This document shows positions 31,264 to 42,800 of a stretch of 64,000 nt of DNA, piece by piece. This DNA comes from an uncultured Parolsenella sp. GTDB lineage: Bacteria > Actinomycetota > Coriobacteriia > Coriobacteriales > Atopobiaceae. The notes under the pieces are model-generated. The model made no database searches, was not told the origin of the DNA, and saw nothing but the letters and a program-made list of their open reading frames with translations. The position numbers were made by a program, and so were the translations under genes. The stretch lies in assembly GCA_934668375.1 (NCBI GenBank), contig CAKUNF010000007.1:1-64000 (forward strand). Reading direction: 5' to 3'. The stretch's first letter is position 1, and each line of letters starts with the position of its first letter.

Positions 31264-32705
31264 CGAGTGCGGACGAGGCGGGCACAGAAGTGACCGTCCG
31301 GGCCGCCGGGCGTGGGCACGGACTGGAACATGCCGCGGTCGTCGACCCAGCCAGCGACGAAGGCTTGCGCCTCCTCGGGAAGCGAGGCGACGCCCGGGGC
31401 GTCCATGACGCTTGCGAGCGAGAAGCACATTCCCTCCTCGCTTGCGAGAAACGCCTCGACCACCTCGGAGTTCTCGCATGCGAGAACAGAGCAGGTGGCG
31501 TAGACGAGAGAGCCGCCGGGAGCCACGCGCGAGCTTGCGGCCCTCAGCAGCGAGGCTTGTAGACCGGTAAGGGAGCCAGGGCCGGCGGCGAGCGAGCCCT
31601 CATCGAGCGCCCAGGCAATCTCGGGGTGGCGGCGCATCGTGCCCACACCCGAGCAGGGAGCGTCAACGAGCACGGACTCGAACGCGCCCACCAACTCATC
31701 GGGCAACGCGCCCTCGTCCGCAAGCCGCGTTCCGTCGAACTCAACGCAGCTCACGCTGCCCGCGAGCCCGGCACGCTTCATGCGATCGCGAGACTGGCGA
31801 ACCTTGGATGCCACGAGCTCACAGCCCACGACGCGTGGCTCACACCCCAGCTCATCCATGGCGCGGCACAGCAGCAAGGACTTTGTGCCGCGGCCCTGGC
31901 CCACCTCGAGCACCCTCCCGGCAGCGGGCGCCGCAACGCGGCACACGACCTGGGCGGAGAGGTCTGCCACCGCCACGTCGCACGAGCTCACGAGTCCGCT
32001 CGCGGCAAGGCGTGCGCCAGAGGAGAGGCACCAGCCTTCCGATAGCGGCGTGGGCAGAGGCTCTGCCTCGAGCTGCTCGAGGCGCTCGAGGACAGACGCT
32101 TCGGAGACCTCGCCGCGGCCCCTCGTCACGTAGACAGGCGCGGGGTCGAGCGCGCACGCGCACATCGCGGCGGAGAGTCGGGACCCGAGCTCGTCCAACA
32201 GGCGCGAGACGAGCCAGGCGGGATAGCCCGACGCCATCGACAGCTGAGCGGCCGATATGGCCTTCGAATCCCCGCTGGCGGCAGCCGCCATGGCCGCACG
32301 AGCCTCGTCCACCTCGCCACGACAGTCCGCGATGCGCCTAAGCACGGCGTTTGCCATGCGCGCGGCACGGGGCTGCACGCCCCTCACGAGCTCCACGCCC
32401 TGACTCACGGCCACCTGGCGCGGTGTCTCGAGATACAGGACCTCGAACGCGGCAAGCCTGAGCGCATCGCGAACGCGCGGCTGCAGCGACGAGGCATGCG
32501 TCACGTAGGCGTCAATGCGACGGTCGAGCTCGCCCGAGGCCACGTTGACGCCCAGAACGAGCCTCGTGGCCAGCGAGCGCGCCTTGTGCCCGAGCATGTC
32601 CATCTCGCGCGCGCCACGCATGAGGTCGCGCGCACGGGCACCCCGGCGACGCTGGGAGCTCAGGATGCGCAGCGCAGTCGTGCGCGCAGGGCTCGCAACG
32701 GCCAT
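31260..32705 (-). CDS. rsmB: 16S rRNA (cytosine-967-C5) methyltransferase RsmB
   Basis: Methylates C967 of 16S rRNA. The 481-aa protein has a NusB-like N-terminal RNA-binding domain (about 1-140, ARTTALRILSSQRR, RDALRLAAFEVLYLETPRQVAVSQGVELVRG). A Rossmann-fold methyltransferase follows, with VLEVGQGRGTKSLL near 245, VDAPCSGVGTMRRHPE near 325 and the catalytic Cys in YATCSV near 400. The ATG directly abuts the fmt stop, as in the common fmt-rsmB operon. The stop codon is supplied by the 32-nt repeat. Confidence 0.94.
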   Translation of the reverse strand: MAVASPARTTALRILSSQRRRGARARDLMRGAREMDMLGHKARSLATRLVLGVNVASGELDRRIDAYVTHASSLQPRVRDALRLAAFEVLYLETPRQVAVSQGVELVRGVQPRAARMANAVLRRIADCRGEVDEARAAMAAAASGDSKAISAAQLSMASGYPAWLVSRLLDELGSRLSAAMCACALDPAPVYVTRGRGEVSEASVLERLEQLEAEPLPTPLSEGWCLSSGARLAASGLVSSCDVAVADLSAQVVCRVAAPAAGRVLEVGQGRGTKSLLLCRAMDELGCEPRVVGCELVASKVRQSRDRMKRAGLAGSVSCVEFDGTRLADEGALPDELVGAFESVLVDAPCSGVGTMRRHPEIAWALDEGSLAAGPGSLTGLQASLLRAASSRVAPGGSLVYATCSVLACENSEVVEAFLASEEGMCFSLASVMDAPGVASLPEEAQAFVAGWVDDRGMFQSVPTPGGPDGHFCARLVRTR

Positions 32706-33620
32706 CTACACTCGCCCCCAGGTGAGGCACTCGCCTCGCAGGCCGGCAGCCCAGGCGCCCGCCTCCATCTCGCGCTTGCCGTCGGGCTTGACGGCCAGCA
32801 CCTCAAGCGAGCCGTCCGAGCAGCCGAGACACACACGGCCGTGGGACACGAGCACGTCACCGGGGGCCACCACATCATCGCAGGTCTTGGCACGCGTCAC
32901 CCTCACGCCCTTGCCGGCGACCTCGCAACGCGCGGGGGCGGCGTCGGTGCTCGCGAGCACGCGGCGGACGTTTGCGAGGGCAGTGGCCGACGGGTCAAGG
33001 CGCATCTCGGCCTTGCCGATCTTATGGGCATAGGTCACGAGCGCCTCGTCCTGCTCGGTCCACCGCACCGTACCGTCCGCGATGCGACCGATGGCCCCGA
33101 TGAGGGCCTCGGCGCCAAGGCGGCCAAGCTCGTCGAGCAACTCCGAGGAGGTCTTGCCCGCAACCGTGGTCGAGACCTGAGCGCAGTAGGCGCCGGCATC
33201 GAGCTCGTGGACCACGCGCATGATGGACGCGCCCGCAAGCTCGTCTCCCTCGAGCACCGCACGCTGGATGGGCGCGGCACCGCGCCACCTGGGAAGCAGC
33301 GAGGCGTGCACGTTGACGCAGCCGAGCGGGAACATCTCGAGCAGCTCATCGGGCAGGATGCAGCCGTAGGCGGCCACGACGCACAGGTCCGCCTCGCACG
33401 AACGCAACTCGCCCATGACCTCGGGGGTCATGCGGCTCGTCTCGATGACCGGCAGCCCAAGCTCGCCGGCCAGCGCCTTCACGGGGCTCGGCTCGAGGCG
33501 CTTGCCTCGGCCTCGGACGGCATCGGGACGAGTCACCACGCGGGCGACGTCAAACGCCTCGCTCACGGCGCGAAGCGAGGGGCAGGCAAACTCGGGCGTT
33601 CCCATGAAGACGATGCGCAT
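32706..33620 (-). CDS. fmt: Methionyl-tRNA formyltransferase
   Basis: Formylates initiator Met-tRNA using 10-formyl-tetrahydrofolate. The 304-aa protein begins MRIVFMGTPEFACPSL, has RPDAVRGRGKRLEPSPVK, and carries the active-site block NVHASLLPRWRGAAPIQ near 110 with the catalytic Asn and His. A smaller C-terminal barrel binds tRNA. It lies between def (9-nt gap) and rsmB (0-nt gap), forming the standard def-fmt-rsmB operon. Confidence 0.97.
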   Translation of the reverse strand: MRIVFMGTPEFACPSLRAVSEAFDVARVVTRPDAVRGRGKRLEPSPVKALAGELGLPVIETSRMTPEVMGELRSCEADLCVVAAYGCILPDELLEMFPLGCVNVHASLLPRWRGAAPIQRAVLEGDELAGASIMRVVHELDAGAYCAQVSTTVAGKTSSELLDELGRLGAEALIGAIGRIADGTVRWTEQDEALVTYAHKIGKAEMRLDPSATALANVRRVLASTDAAPARCEVAGKGVRVTRAKTCDDVVAPGDVLVSHGRVCLGCSDGSLEVLAVKPDGKREMEAGAWAAGLRGECLTWGRV

Positions 33621-33629
33621 GCGTGGCTC

Positions 33630-34178
33630 CTAGTCGGTCGTGGTCTCGCCGGGACGAGCGCCCGCGACGATGGCCTGCTCGCACTCCTGCAGCTTCTGGG
33701 CACGCTTGAGCGGGGGCAGGTGGTCGACCATGGTCACGCCGTCGAGGTGGTCGATCTCATGCTGGAGGCACACGGCGAGCAGGTTGCCCTCAGCCTCGTA
33801 CTGCATGAGGTCACCGTCGAGGTTCATGGCGTGGACGATGACGTGGCTCGGGCGCTCGATGTCCACAGAGATGCCCGGGAACGACAGGCAGCCCTCGGAG
33901 AACGAGCGCATGGGGCCGTCCGCCTTCACGATCTTGGGGTTGATGAGCACGTAGGGGTTCTCGCTACCGCGCTCGTCGGTGTAGTCGCAGTCCACGACGA
34001 CCATGCGGATCATCTCGCCGATCTGGGGCGCCGCGAGGCCGCAGCCGTCGGACTCGTACATGTCCTTGAGCATGCGCTTGGCAAGCTTGCGGATGCTCGC
34101 GTTGATTTCCGTCACCGGCTCGCACACCTGCGAAAGGCGCGGGTCGGGGGTGAGCAGGATGTCCTTGTTGGCGCTCAT
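33630..34178 (-). CDS. def: Peptide deformylase
   Basis: Removes the formyl group from new proteins. The 182-aa protein has all three metal motifs: GCGLAAPQIG near 45, EGCLSFPG near 95 and HEIDH near 140, with Cys and two His as iron ligands. It is of the type 1 class. The ATG at 34178 has GAGGAG 5 nt upstream; the longer frame to 34229 lacks support. It is the first gene of def-fmt-rsmB and starts 162 nt after priA. That gap holds no clear terminator or promoter, so priA may be co-transcribed. Confidence 0.97.
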   Translation of the reverse strand: MSANKDILLTPDPRLSQVCEPVTEINASIRKLAKRMLKDMYESDGCGLAAPQIGEMIRMVVVDCDYTDERGSENPYVLINPKIVKADGPMRSFSEGCLSFPGISVDIERPSHVIVHAMNLDGDLMQYEAEGNLLAVCLQHEIDHLDGVTMVDHLPPLKRAQKLQECEQAIVAGARPGETTTD

Positions 34179-34339
34179 GTTTCTCCTCACACGCAGGGAG
34201 ACCGCGCACGGGCGCGGCGTTGGGTTCACAACCTCTCATCATACCTGCGCAACATCAACCAGAGGGCAAAGCCGAGAGAATCCGCACAGCTGGGAGCGCC
34301 CAGGGATCTTTGGCACCTTGGGGCAGTCGCCTCGGGGGC

Positions 34340-36646
34340 TCACAGCATGTCGCAGGCATCGACGTCGATGGCGAGCGTGACGTCGCGACGGGCGGGCAAC
34401 GCGCGGGCGCAGGCGTCCAGGAGAGGCCCGAGCTCTGCCTCCGCGGGGGCCTTGACCACGACGTGGCGACGGTAGCGGTCCTTGACCTTGGCGCGCACGC
34501 ACTCGGCGGGCCCCAGGACCTCCCACTCGCCATCCAAATCCGCCACGCGCGCGCGAATCTCGGCCGCAAGGGCACTCGCCCGCTCGCGGACGGCGCGCTC
34601 GGAGAGGCTTGCGAGCGTGAGGTTGGCAAGACGCGAGTAGGGCGGGTAGTACGCCTCGTCTCGCTGCTCGAGCTCATAGCCCAGGTAGGACGAGCGGTCA
34701 TGCGTGGCCACGGCAGAGATGGCGGGATGCGTGGCCCAGTACGTCTGGATGATGACCTCGCCGGGGCGCCCTCCCCTGCCGGCTCGTCCGGCCACCTGCT
34801 CGAGCAGGTTGTACGTGCGCTCGGCGGCGCGGAAGTCGGGCAGCTTGAGCGTGGTGTCAGCGTTCACGACGCCCACAAGCGTCACCTCGGGAAAGTCGAG
34901 GCCCTTCGCGATCATCTGCGTGCCCACGAGCACGGCGCACTCGCTCGCGTCGAACTGCTCGAGCAGGCGCGTGTGGGCGCCCTTCGTGGCCGTGGTGTCC
35001 GCGTCCATGCGGATGACGTCCACGTCCTCGGGCAAAAGCATCCTCAGCTCGTCCTCGACGCGTTGGGTGCCCACACCGTATTGGGCCAGGTAGCGGCTGC
35101 CGCAGTTGGGGCACTTCGTGGACGGGTCCGGGTAGGCGCGCACGGGCCAGACGCTGCCGCAGGTGTGGCACGCCAGACTGTGCGTGCGCTCGTGATACGT
35201 GAGCGCCGTGGAGCAGTGGGGGCACGTGGGGACGCAGCCGCACTCGCGACACATGAGAAAGCTCGCAAAGCCGCGCCGGTTGAGCAGCAGCACGGACTTC
35301 TCACGCTTCTCGGCGCGGTCGAGAAGGGCATCGCGCAGAGGAGACGAGAACACCGAGCCGCCCTTTGGGCTGAACGTCGATCGCATGTCCACGATGCGGA
35401 CGCTCGGCAGCTTGGCGCCACCAGGGCGCTCGGGCATGCGCACGCGAGTCCAGCGCACGCCGCGCCAGCTACCCCTCCGGCAGCGCTCGAGGCTCTCAAG
35501 GGAGGGTGTGGCGCTGCCCAGCACGAGAGCCGCCCCGCGCAGGCGCGCGAGCTCGGCAGCCGCCTCGCGCGCATGGTAGCGAGGGGCCTGGTCCTGCTTG
35601 TAGGAGCCCTCGTGCTCCTCGTCCACGATGACGAGGCCCACGTTGGCGAGCGGAGCGAACAGCGCCGACCGCGCGCCCACGACCACGTGCACCTGACCGC
35701 TGCGGGCAAGGTCCCACTGGTCGAAGCGCTCGCCGGTCGACAGGCGCGAGTGCAGGATGGCGACGTCGTCCCCGAAGCGACTGCGGAAGCGGCCGACGGT
35801 CTGGGCCGTGAGCGAGATCTCTGGCACGAGGACGATGGCGCTTTTGCCACGCTCGCGCACGCGCTCGATGGCGTCGAGGTAGACCTCCGTCTTGCCCGAG
35901 CCCGTGACGCCGTCTACGAGCACGACGTCGCCACGCCCGGCGTCAGCGGCTCGCGAGATGGCGTCGAGGGCGGCGAGCTGGCCGTCCGTGAGGTGGTCTG
36001 GCCTGGGGGCCGCGGCGCTGGAGAGCGAGGAGACGTCATCCGTGCCGCGGATGCGACGGCGATGCTCGACCGCAACGAGGCCACGCTTCTCCAGGGCGCT
36101 CACGACGCCGCCGGCACCCGGCACCATGGCCGAGAGCTCGGCCACGCGCATGGGCCCGGCCGCAAGCGCCTCGACCACACGGCGCTGCCTGCTGGCGTTG
36201 CGACGCGGCACGAAGCCGCGTCCCGTGACCGTGAGCTGTGCCCAGCGGTCGTCGACGGCCTTCGTGCGGTCAACGACGAGACGCCACACGCCCACCTCGT
36301 CCCTGCGCACGCGCGCGGTCTGGCCGGGGGCGAGCATGAGGCGCAGGCACACCGAGGTGGGAGCGGCGTACTCGCGCGCCATCCATTGGGCGAGGCGCGC
36401 CCCGGCGCGGTCGAACGCGGGCTCGGCAAGCACGCGCTCGACGGGCAGCACGCGAAGCGGGTTCACCCCCTCGGCAAGCTCGCTGACCACGTCCACGACG
36501 TAGCCGACCACCGCTCGGTGGCCAAAGCTCACGAGCACCGTGCACCCTACGTCGCACGCATCGGCAAGCGCGTCGGGGATGGCGTAGTCAAAGCACCCCT
36601 CGATTGCGCGGGTGGGTATGTCCGGAACGACCTTCGCGTATCTCAT
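34340..36646 (-). CDS. priA: Primosomal protein N' (replication restart helicase PriA)
   Basis: A 3'-5' DNA helicase that reloads the replisome. The 768-aa protein has an N-terminal 3'-DNA-binding domain, Walker A DGVTGSGKTEVY near 260 and the DEEH box in IVDEEHEGSYKQ near 355. A zinc region of four CxxC pairs (CREC, CPHC, CHTC, CPNC; about 465-515) follows, then helicase motifs V/VI (LVGTQMIAKGLDFPEV, EQVAGRAGRGGRPGEV). Length is normal. I chose the ATG at 36646 (GGGATG upstream, weak); the next in-frame start upstream would add nine residues. Confidence 0.95.
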   Translation of the reverse strand: MRYAKVVPDIPTRAIEGCFDYAIPDALADACDVGCTVLVSFGHRAVVGYVVDVVSELAEGVNPLRVLPVERVLAEPAFDRAGARLAQWMAREYAAPTSVCLRLMLAPGQTARVRRDEVGVWRLVVDRTKAVDDRWAQLTVTGRGFVPRRNASRQRRVVEALAAGPMRVAELSAMVPGAGGVVSALEKRGLVAVEHRRRIRGTDDVSSLSSAAAPRPDHLTDGQLAALDAISRAADAGRGDVVLVDGVTGSGKTEVYLDAIERVRERGKSAIVLVPEISLTAQTVGRFRSRFGDDVAILHSRLSTGERFDQWDLARSGQVHVVVGARSALFAPLANVGLVIVDEEHEGSYKQDQAPRYHAREAAAELARLRGAALVLGSATPSLESLERCRRGSWRGVRWTRVRMPERPGGAKLPSVRIVDMRSTFSPKGGSVFSSPLRDALLDRAEKREKSVLLLNRRGFASFLMCRECGCVPTCPHCSTALTYHERTHSLACHTCGSVWPVRAYPDPSTKCPNCGSRYLAQYGVGTQRVEDELRMLLPEDVDVIRMDADTTATKGAHTRLLEQFDASECAVLVGTQMIAKGLDFPEVTLVGVVNADTTLKLPDFRAAERTYNLLEQVAGRAGRGGRPGEVIIQTYWATHPAISAVATHDRSSYLGYELEQRDEAYYPPYSRLANLTLASLSERAVRERASALAAEIRARVADLDGEWEVLGPAECVRAKVKDRYRRHVVVKAPAEAELGPLLDACARALPARRDVTLAIDVDACDML

Positions 36647-36673
36647 GCATCCCAGTTTGCCACCTGCGCCCAA

Positions 36674-36710
36674 GAAAAATGACGAGAAGGGAAGCCCCTC
36701 TCGTCATTCT
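36674..36710 (-). terminator. Terminator of the giant surface protein gene
   Basis: On the minus strand AATGACGAGA (36699-36708) pairs with TCTCGTCATT (36678-36687) around an 11-nt loop, then TTTTC. It begins 9 nt after the stop codon at 36717 and also shields priA from readthrough. Confidence 0.88.
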
Positions 36711-36716
36711 CTAAAG

Positions 36717-36824
36717 CTATGCGCGCCGGCGCCTGCGCCTGAGGCCGATTGCGAGGAGAACGAGGCCAGCGGCGGCCGTCAGCGCGGGCAGCTGCCGCAC
36801 AAGGACGTCTCCCGTCTGAGGCAG
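36717..36824 (-). other. Sortase anchor signal of the giant surface protein
   Basis: Encodes LPQTGD, a hydrophobic stretch (LPALTAAAGLVLLAIGL) and an Arg-rich tail to the stop. This is the complete LPXTG sorting signal expected for covalent attachment to peptidoglycan by a class A or C sortase. Confidence 0.93.
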
Positions 36825-39800
36825 CTGCCTGCGAGTGCTCGAGGGCCCATCGGGCGCCGCGGGCAAGGGTGGCACGGGCGTCGGGTCGTCCGTTGCCGTG
36901 AGCGTGGCCACGCCATCCTCGGACGGGCAGAGCGACCAGCCCACTGCGTCTCCGCCCGAGACGATCGTGCCGTCCTCGCGCACCCAGAGCGTGAACTCGC
37001 TGCCGAGCAACTCATAACCCTCCGGCGCCACAACCTCGCGGACCACATAGCGCTCCCCCGCCACGAGCTTTCCGGCAAGCTGGGGCGTCCTGCCGTCCAC
37101 GCCGGTCTCGAGCACAAGCGAGCCCTCCTCGGAAGCTCCGGCGAAGCGGCCGCGCACCTCGAAGCGAGCGCCCGACATGGATGCGCCGGTGGCCCCGTCA
37201 GAGCCGACCTTGGTAATCGAGAGGCGCGTCATGGGATCGGCGAGCGTCACGGTGACGCCGTCATCGCCCACCTTGTAGGCGCACGCAGGCTCGTTGGCAG
37301 CGACTTCGGCAGAGACGAGCGCGCCCTCGTCAACGGGGGAAACGGCAACCGTTCCGTCCTCGTTCACGTGGAGCAGGACGCGTCCGCCGCAGACGGCGTA
37401 GCCATCCGGGGCGGCGGTCTCCTCGAGCTCGTAGGTGTTGCCCACCACGAGCTGGCGGCTCAGCAGCAAGCCCTCCGTGGTTGAGGTGAGCTCGAGGACG
37501 TCGGTCTCGGACCCGCTTGCAAAGCGGTTGGGCTCGCCATAGTCGTTCGTGCCGTCCGCAGGGGTGAGCGTGAACGTGGCGCCCGCGAGCGCGGCGCCGT
37601 CCTCGCCCGTCTTGCGCAGCGTGACGTCGACGGGCTTGTCCGTGGCCACGAGCGTAGAGATGTTGTCGGTGAGGGCAAAGCCGAGGCTCGCAAGCTCTTC
37701 GGCACCCATCTCCACATAGCCATCGGCCTGCGGACGCACCGCAACCACGGAGCCGTCAAAGCCCACGCGAAGCAGAACGCTCTGCCCGCTCAGCGAGTAG
37801 CCATCCGGTGCGCGCGTCTCGCGCAGCTCGTAGACGGACGTGGCGTCGGCCCTCAGCAGGGCGCGATCGAAGCTCGCGATGCCAGAGACGCCGCCCGTCT
37901 CGGCCGTCGTGACCTGGCGAGCGTCTGTGGAGCCGTCTGCAAACGTGAAGCCGTCAACGGGCGCGAGCGCAAACGTCGCACCGTCAAGGCCCACGAGCGG
38001 GTTGTCGGCGTCACGCTTCATGACCGTGAGCGAGGTGGCGTCATCGGTGACCGCGCCCGTGAAGACGCGCAGCTCGTCGCCCACGACCTCGTAACCACGC
38101 AGGGCTGCCGTCTCGTCCTGGCCGCCGAACACGGCAACAAGCGTGCCGTCGTCGGACACGCGCACGACGAGCTCGTGGTCGATCCTCGTGTAGCCGGCAG
38201 GAGCCTCGACCTCTCGGATGCCATACGTGCCGCCAACGACGAGCATGCCGGCGAGCTCCGCGCCTGCGCGGCCGTCATCGCCAGTCGTGACCTTACGACC
38301 CTCAGTGGAGCCATCCGCAAAAGCGGAGCCTGCCTGAGGCGTCACGCAGAAGCGCGCTCCCGCCAGCGTGGGCCTCGCGCCATCCTCGCCCGCCTCGCCG
38401 TACTTCACGATTGCAAACGGAACGGCCTCATCGGTGACGGAAATGGCGTCGCCGCCCCTGAGGGCAACCGACCCGTTCGCCACGGCATCCTGGCCCTCGA
38501 GGATCACGGAGCCATCCGCGGCAACCGCAACGCGCACCTCGCCGGAGAGCCGCTTGTAGCCCGCGGGAGGCGTGGCCTCGCTCAGCACATACGTGTTGCC
38601 GGCGACGAGCATCGCCGAGAGCGAGGCTCCGGAGCTTGCACCGTCCAAACGCGCCACGCCGTTTGCGTCCGTCACGAGAGTGATCGCCGCAGTCGAGCCG
38701 TCGGCAAACGCGCCGCCGTCAGTGGGCGCGAGTGAGAACGAGCCACCCGCAAGGCGCGCCCCCTCCTCGGAGGACTTGGTGATGGTGAGCTCGACAGGCA
38801 GGTCGCGGGCCGTGAGCGTGAGTCTGTTCGCGGACAGGCCATAGCTGCCGTTGCCCGCGCTCGAACTGAACCTCGTGATCGTGCCTTGCTCCGTCACGTC
38901 GAAATCTACGAAACCGCTGATGAGCTCGTAGCCGGCCGGCGCCTTCGTCTCGCTGAGGCGATACCCCTCGCCCGCGACGAAGCGCAGCTGGGAAAGCTCG
39001 TCGACCGAGAGGCCGCTCAGATACTGCGTGTGGCCCTCGTTGTCGAGCGTTCCGTCCTCGGCAGCAAAGACGCCCGCAATGGAGAACTCCGCCCCCTCGA
39101 GCGGCTGCTCGCTGCCGTTCGCGACCTTGGCGAACGCGAGCCGGATGGGGTCGTCGGCAAGCGTCACGGTGGCCGCACTCGCGTCAAGCGACCAGCCGCC
39201 CGCCGCATCGCCCACGACGCTCATGGATCCGTCTGCGGCGATGCGCACCCTGAGCGTGGAGTCGGCGAGCTCATAGCCATACGGCGCGCCCGTCTCGGAG
39301 ACCTCGTAGACGCCATCGGCAACCTCGGAGGTCTTGGACCCGTCCTCGCCCGTCACCTCGACGCGCGTGCCCGCCGCGATGCAGTCCACCGAGCGAATGG
39401 TGCCCGAGGCGTTCGTGATGCCCGAGTACGTCGCACGCGTGACCTCGCCCTCGTCATCGACGAACAGGCCCGTGATGGTGAACTCGGCGTTTGCGAGAAG
39501 CACGTCTTCGTTCCCGGCCGCGCGCTTCTGGATGAGGAACTCGACCGGTTCGTCCGCCGCCGTGGCGGTCACGCCGTCATCGGAGATGGTCCAGCCGCTC
39601 GGCATCTCGCCCACCGGCTTGATGCACACCTCGCCGTCTCCCGCATGGGCAACTTGGAACTGCAGGTCGGCCACGGTCGCATAGCCCACGGGAGGCTGCG
39701 ACTCGTGGAGGGTGTAGACCTCGCCCTCGAGCATGCCGTCCGGTGAGAAGGCAACAGCTCCGTCGCCTGCGGGCGAGACGACCTTCTCGCCCTGCCCGTC

Positions 39801-42800
39801 GGCGAACACGCCGCTCAGCGTGAACTCGGCGCCCACGAGCGGATCGCCGTTCTCGTCAACCTTCTTGAACTGCAGGGAGATGGCCTTGTCGCGCACCGTG
39901 AGGGTGGAGACGCCATCCGAGGTGTCGATGCGCCAGGCATCCGACGCCTCGCCCACGGCAACGAGCGTGCCGTCCTCGGCAACCGCCACCGTAAAGCTCG
40001 AGGGGTCGGGCGTGCCATAGCCAGCAGGTGCCTGGGTCTCGGTGATGACGTAGCTCTGTCCCACCTCCACGGCGCCGGCGAGCTCGTTGCTGTTGCCGTC
40101 CGAGGCGGCGCTGGGGGCGTCCGCGCGGGCGATGCCGCTCGCGTCGGTCGTGAGGTACTTTACGGCGGCCCCGTCCAGGAACGGCTCGCCGCTGGCGACG
40201 CGCACGGCAAAGTGCGCGCCGGCCAGGGCAGAGCCGTCGCCCCAACTGACCTTCTTGATGTTGATAGTGGCCTTGCGGTTTGTGAGCGTGCCCATGTCGA
40301 GCGGCGTGATAGCACTGCCAGCAACGCTCGAGCGATCGATGGTGACCTCGTCAGAGGTGGGCCAGCCGCCGGCCGTCTTGCCCACATATCCGGGGACAGC
40401 CTCGACCTCAACCAAGCGATACGTGCCCCATGGCAGATTCGTCACCGTGATGCGACCAGCCTCAAGCGCACCCGTTGCGGCGAGTTTCGAGACGCCACCG
40501 GACGTGACGTCCGCGGCATAGGCATGGCCAGACTCAAGCGATGCGCCGCCCGCAACGTCCGTCCAGGAGTCGCCTTGCTTGACCTGCAGCCTGAAGATCG
40601 CCCCGTTGAGGCCCTGGGCGTCCTCGTCAAGCTTCTGGAACGTGACGTTGCCATGGAGCGGATGGTTCACGAGGGCGTCATCCTGCGTGAGGGCATCCGT
40701 CCAGGGACGCTCGTCATCGGCCAGATCGATGTCCGCGCCCTGGTCCTCATCCGCCACGGACCAACGAACCTGTGGCTTGTCACTTGGCAGCGCATAGCCC
40801 TCGTTCGAGACCTCGACGAGGCGATACGCTCCCTTCTTGAGGCCGGACACGAGCAGCTTGCCCGCGTCGGCGGCAGAGCTGGACTCGATGCGCGAGCACG
40901 TGGCGTCGAGCACGTAGCCTCGCCCGGACTCAAGAGTGCCCAGCGAGCGCTCGACGGCGGAGCCCTCCGGCGTGTAGAAGAGCTCGAACACGGCGCCGTC
41001 AATCGCGGCGCCCGTCTCGCCGTCCACCTTCGCGAGGTGTATGGACGCAGAGAACTCGTCGTTCTCGGCGCTCACGGAGACGGTCTTGGCATGGTCATCC
41101 GCTCCCACCGAGAAGTCATAGCGAGCGCTCGACTGCTGCGTGAGCGCACTCGCGCCCGTCTCGAGCAAGTAGTAGCTTCCCTGCGGCAGACCATCGGAAA
41201 GACGCTGATAGAGGGCGCCAAGCACGCTCGTGCCAGTAGCGTCCGTCTCCACGGCGATGTCGCTGGCAGCGGAGCTCCATGTGCCCTGCGCATCGGTCGT
41301 GATGCCCGTGGCAACGAGCGCGTCCACGCCGTTCTCGCCCACGCGGTACAGGTCAAACGTCATGCCCGGCACGGCCACCTTGGCCCCGCCATGCGAGAAG
41401 TACTTCTCGAGGCTCACCTGGGCACGGAACACGCTGTTGGGCACGCGCACGCAGGCATTTCCGCGCTGCGGAGCCACCGTAGCCGTGCCGTCTGCCGCAA
41501 CGACGCCGCCCGCACTCGTGGAGACCGAGCCGTCCGCGCCGATCGTAACCGTGAAGTCCGCGGCGGCAACGTAGCCGGCGGGCGTCTTGTCCTCGTGGAC
41601 CGTGTAGGTACCCGCGGGCAGGCCAACGATGTAGCCCGCGATGGCCCCTGCTTGCACGTCACCACCCACCGTGGCGGTCACAACGCCGTCCTCGCCGCGC
41701 TCCCACGTGGCAACCTTCTGGCCGTCACGACTCATGACGAAGCGCACGCCGTTCAGCGAGCCGTCCGCCGCAGATCCCGTGGTGCCATCCCCCACCTTGT
41801 CGAAGGTGAGGCGCGTGGCCACGTTGGCAATCGAGCCGTCCGCAGCCGTGCCGTCGGCAGAGGCGGACTTGTCCGAGAAGAAGCCTGGCACGGAGCCATC
41901 GGTCTCGATGGCGCGATAGGTGTAGGCGCGCCCCTGTTGATCGGTCTCGGGGAGGCCGTCAAACGTGTAGGCCCAGATGCCATCGGCCGTGGCGCTCCAC
42001 GTCGGAGACGCCTCGCTGCCGTCGGCGCGCAGGGCATCCTCCCACGTGGCGCCGTCATCCGTGCTGCGTCGCAGCGTGAGGTGGATGCCGCAGGTCTCGG
42101 GCGAGAGCTGCGCCGCGATGCCCGCGCCCCAGTCGTTCCAGGACTTCGTTCCGGAGAGCGAGACGGTGCGGAGCTCGTTCGTGTAGGCAGAGGACGCGCC
42201 CGCGCCGCTCGACACCACGAGGCTCGAGGCGCCGCTCGTCGCAAGCACCTCTCCGCCATCGACGTCATAGCTGCCTCGCACGAGCTCAACGGCGCGGTAC
42301 TCATACGTGCCGCCGCCCTTCGTGTGCAGCGGAAGGGCATCGAACGTAGCGCTCGCCGAGTCCCCCATGCCACTCACGGTCACGGCGCGCAGGCGCGAGT
42401 CAAGGTTGCCGCTCGCGTCAAACGGGCTTGTGAGGTTCGTCCCATAGGACGTGAGCCAACGCCACTGGCCGCCGTTCGTTCGCCGCTGCAGCACGTACGT
42501 CACGCTCCAGGTATCTCCGACGCTGGCCGTGCCCGGACGGCTCGCCCAGGCGTTGCCTTCGTCGTCCCACGTCTTGGTGACGGTGAGCGAGGTGGCGTCA
42601 ACGAGCGCGTTCGTGATCGTGGAGTGCTTGTAGGTATCCCCGTTCGTCCAGGACTTCTCGGACTGGGAGGGTTGGTAGGCGCCCTCGACGCTGCCGTAGA
42701 CGCCATCGTCACCAGGGGCGTCAACGTCCACGACGACCTGCTCGCCCTTCTTGTCGTACACGAGGCGGGTCTCGACGACGCGGTAGTCAAGCTCGTAGGC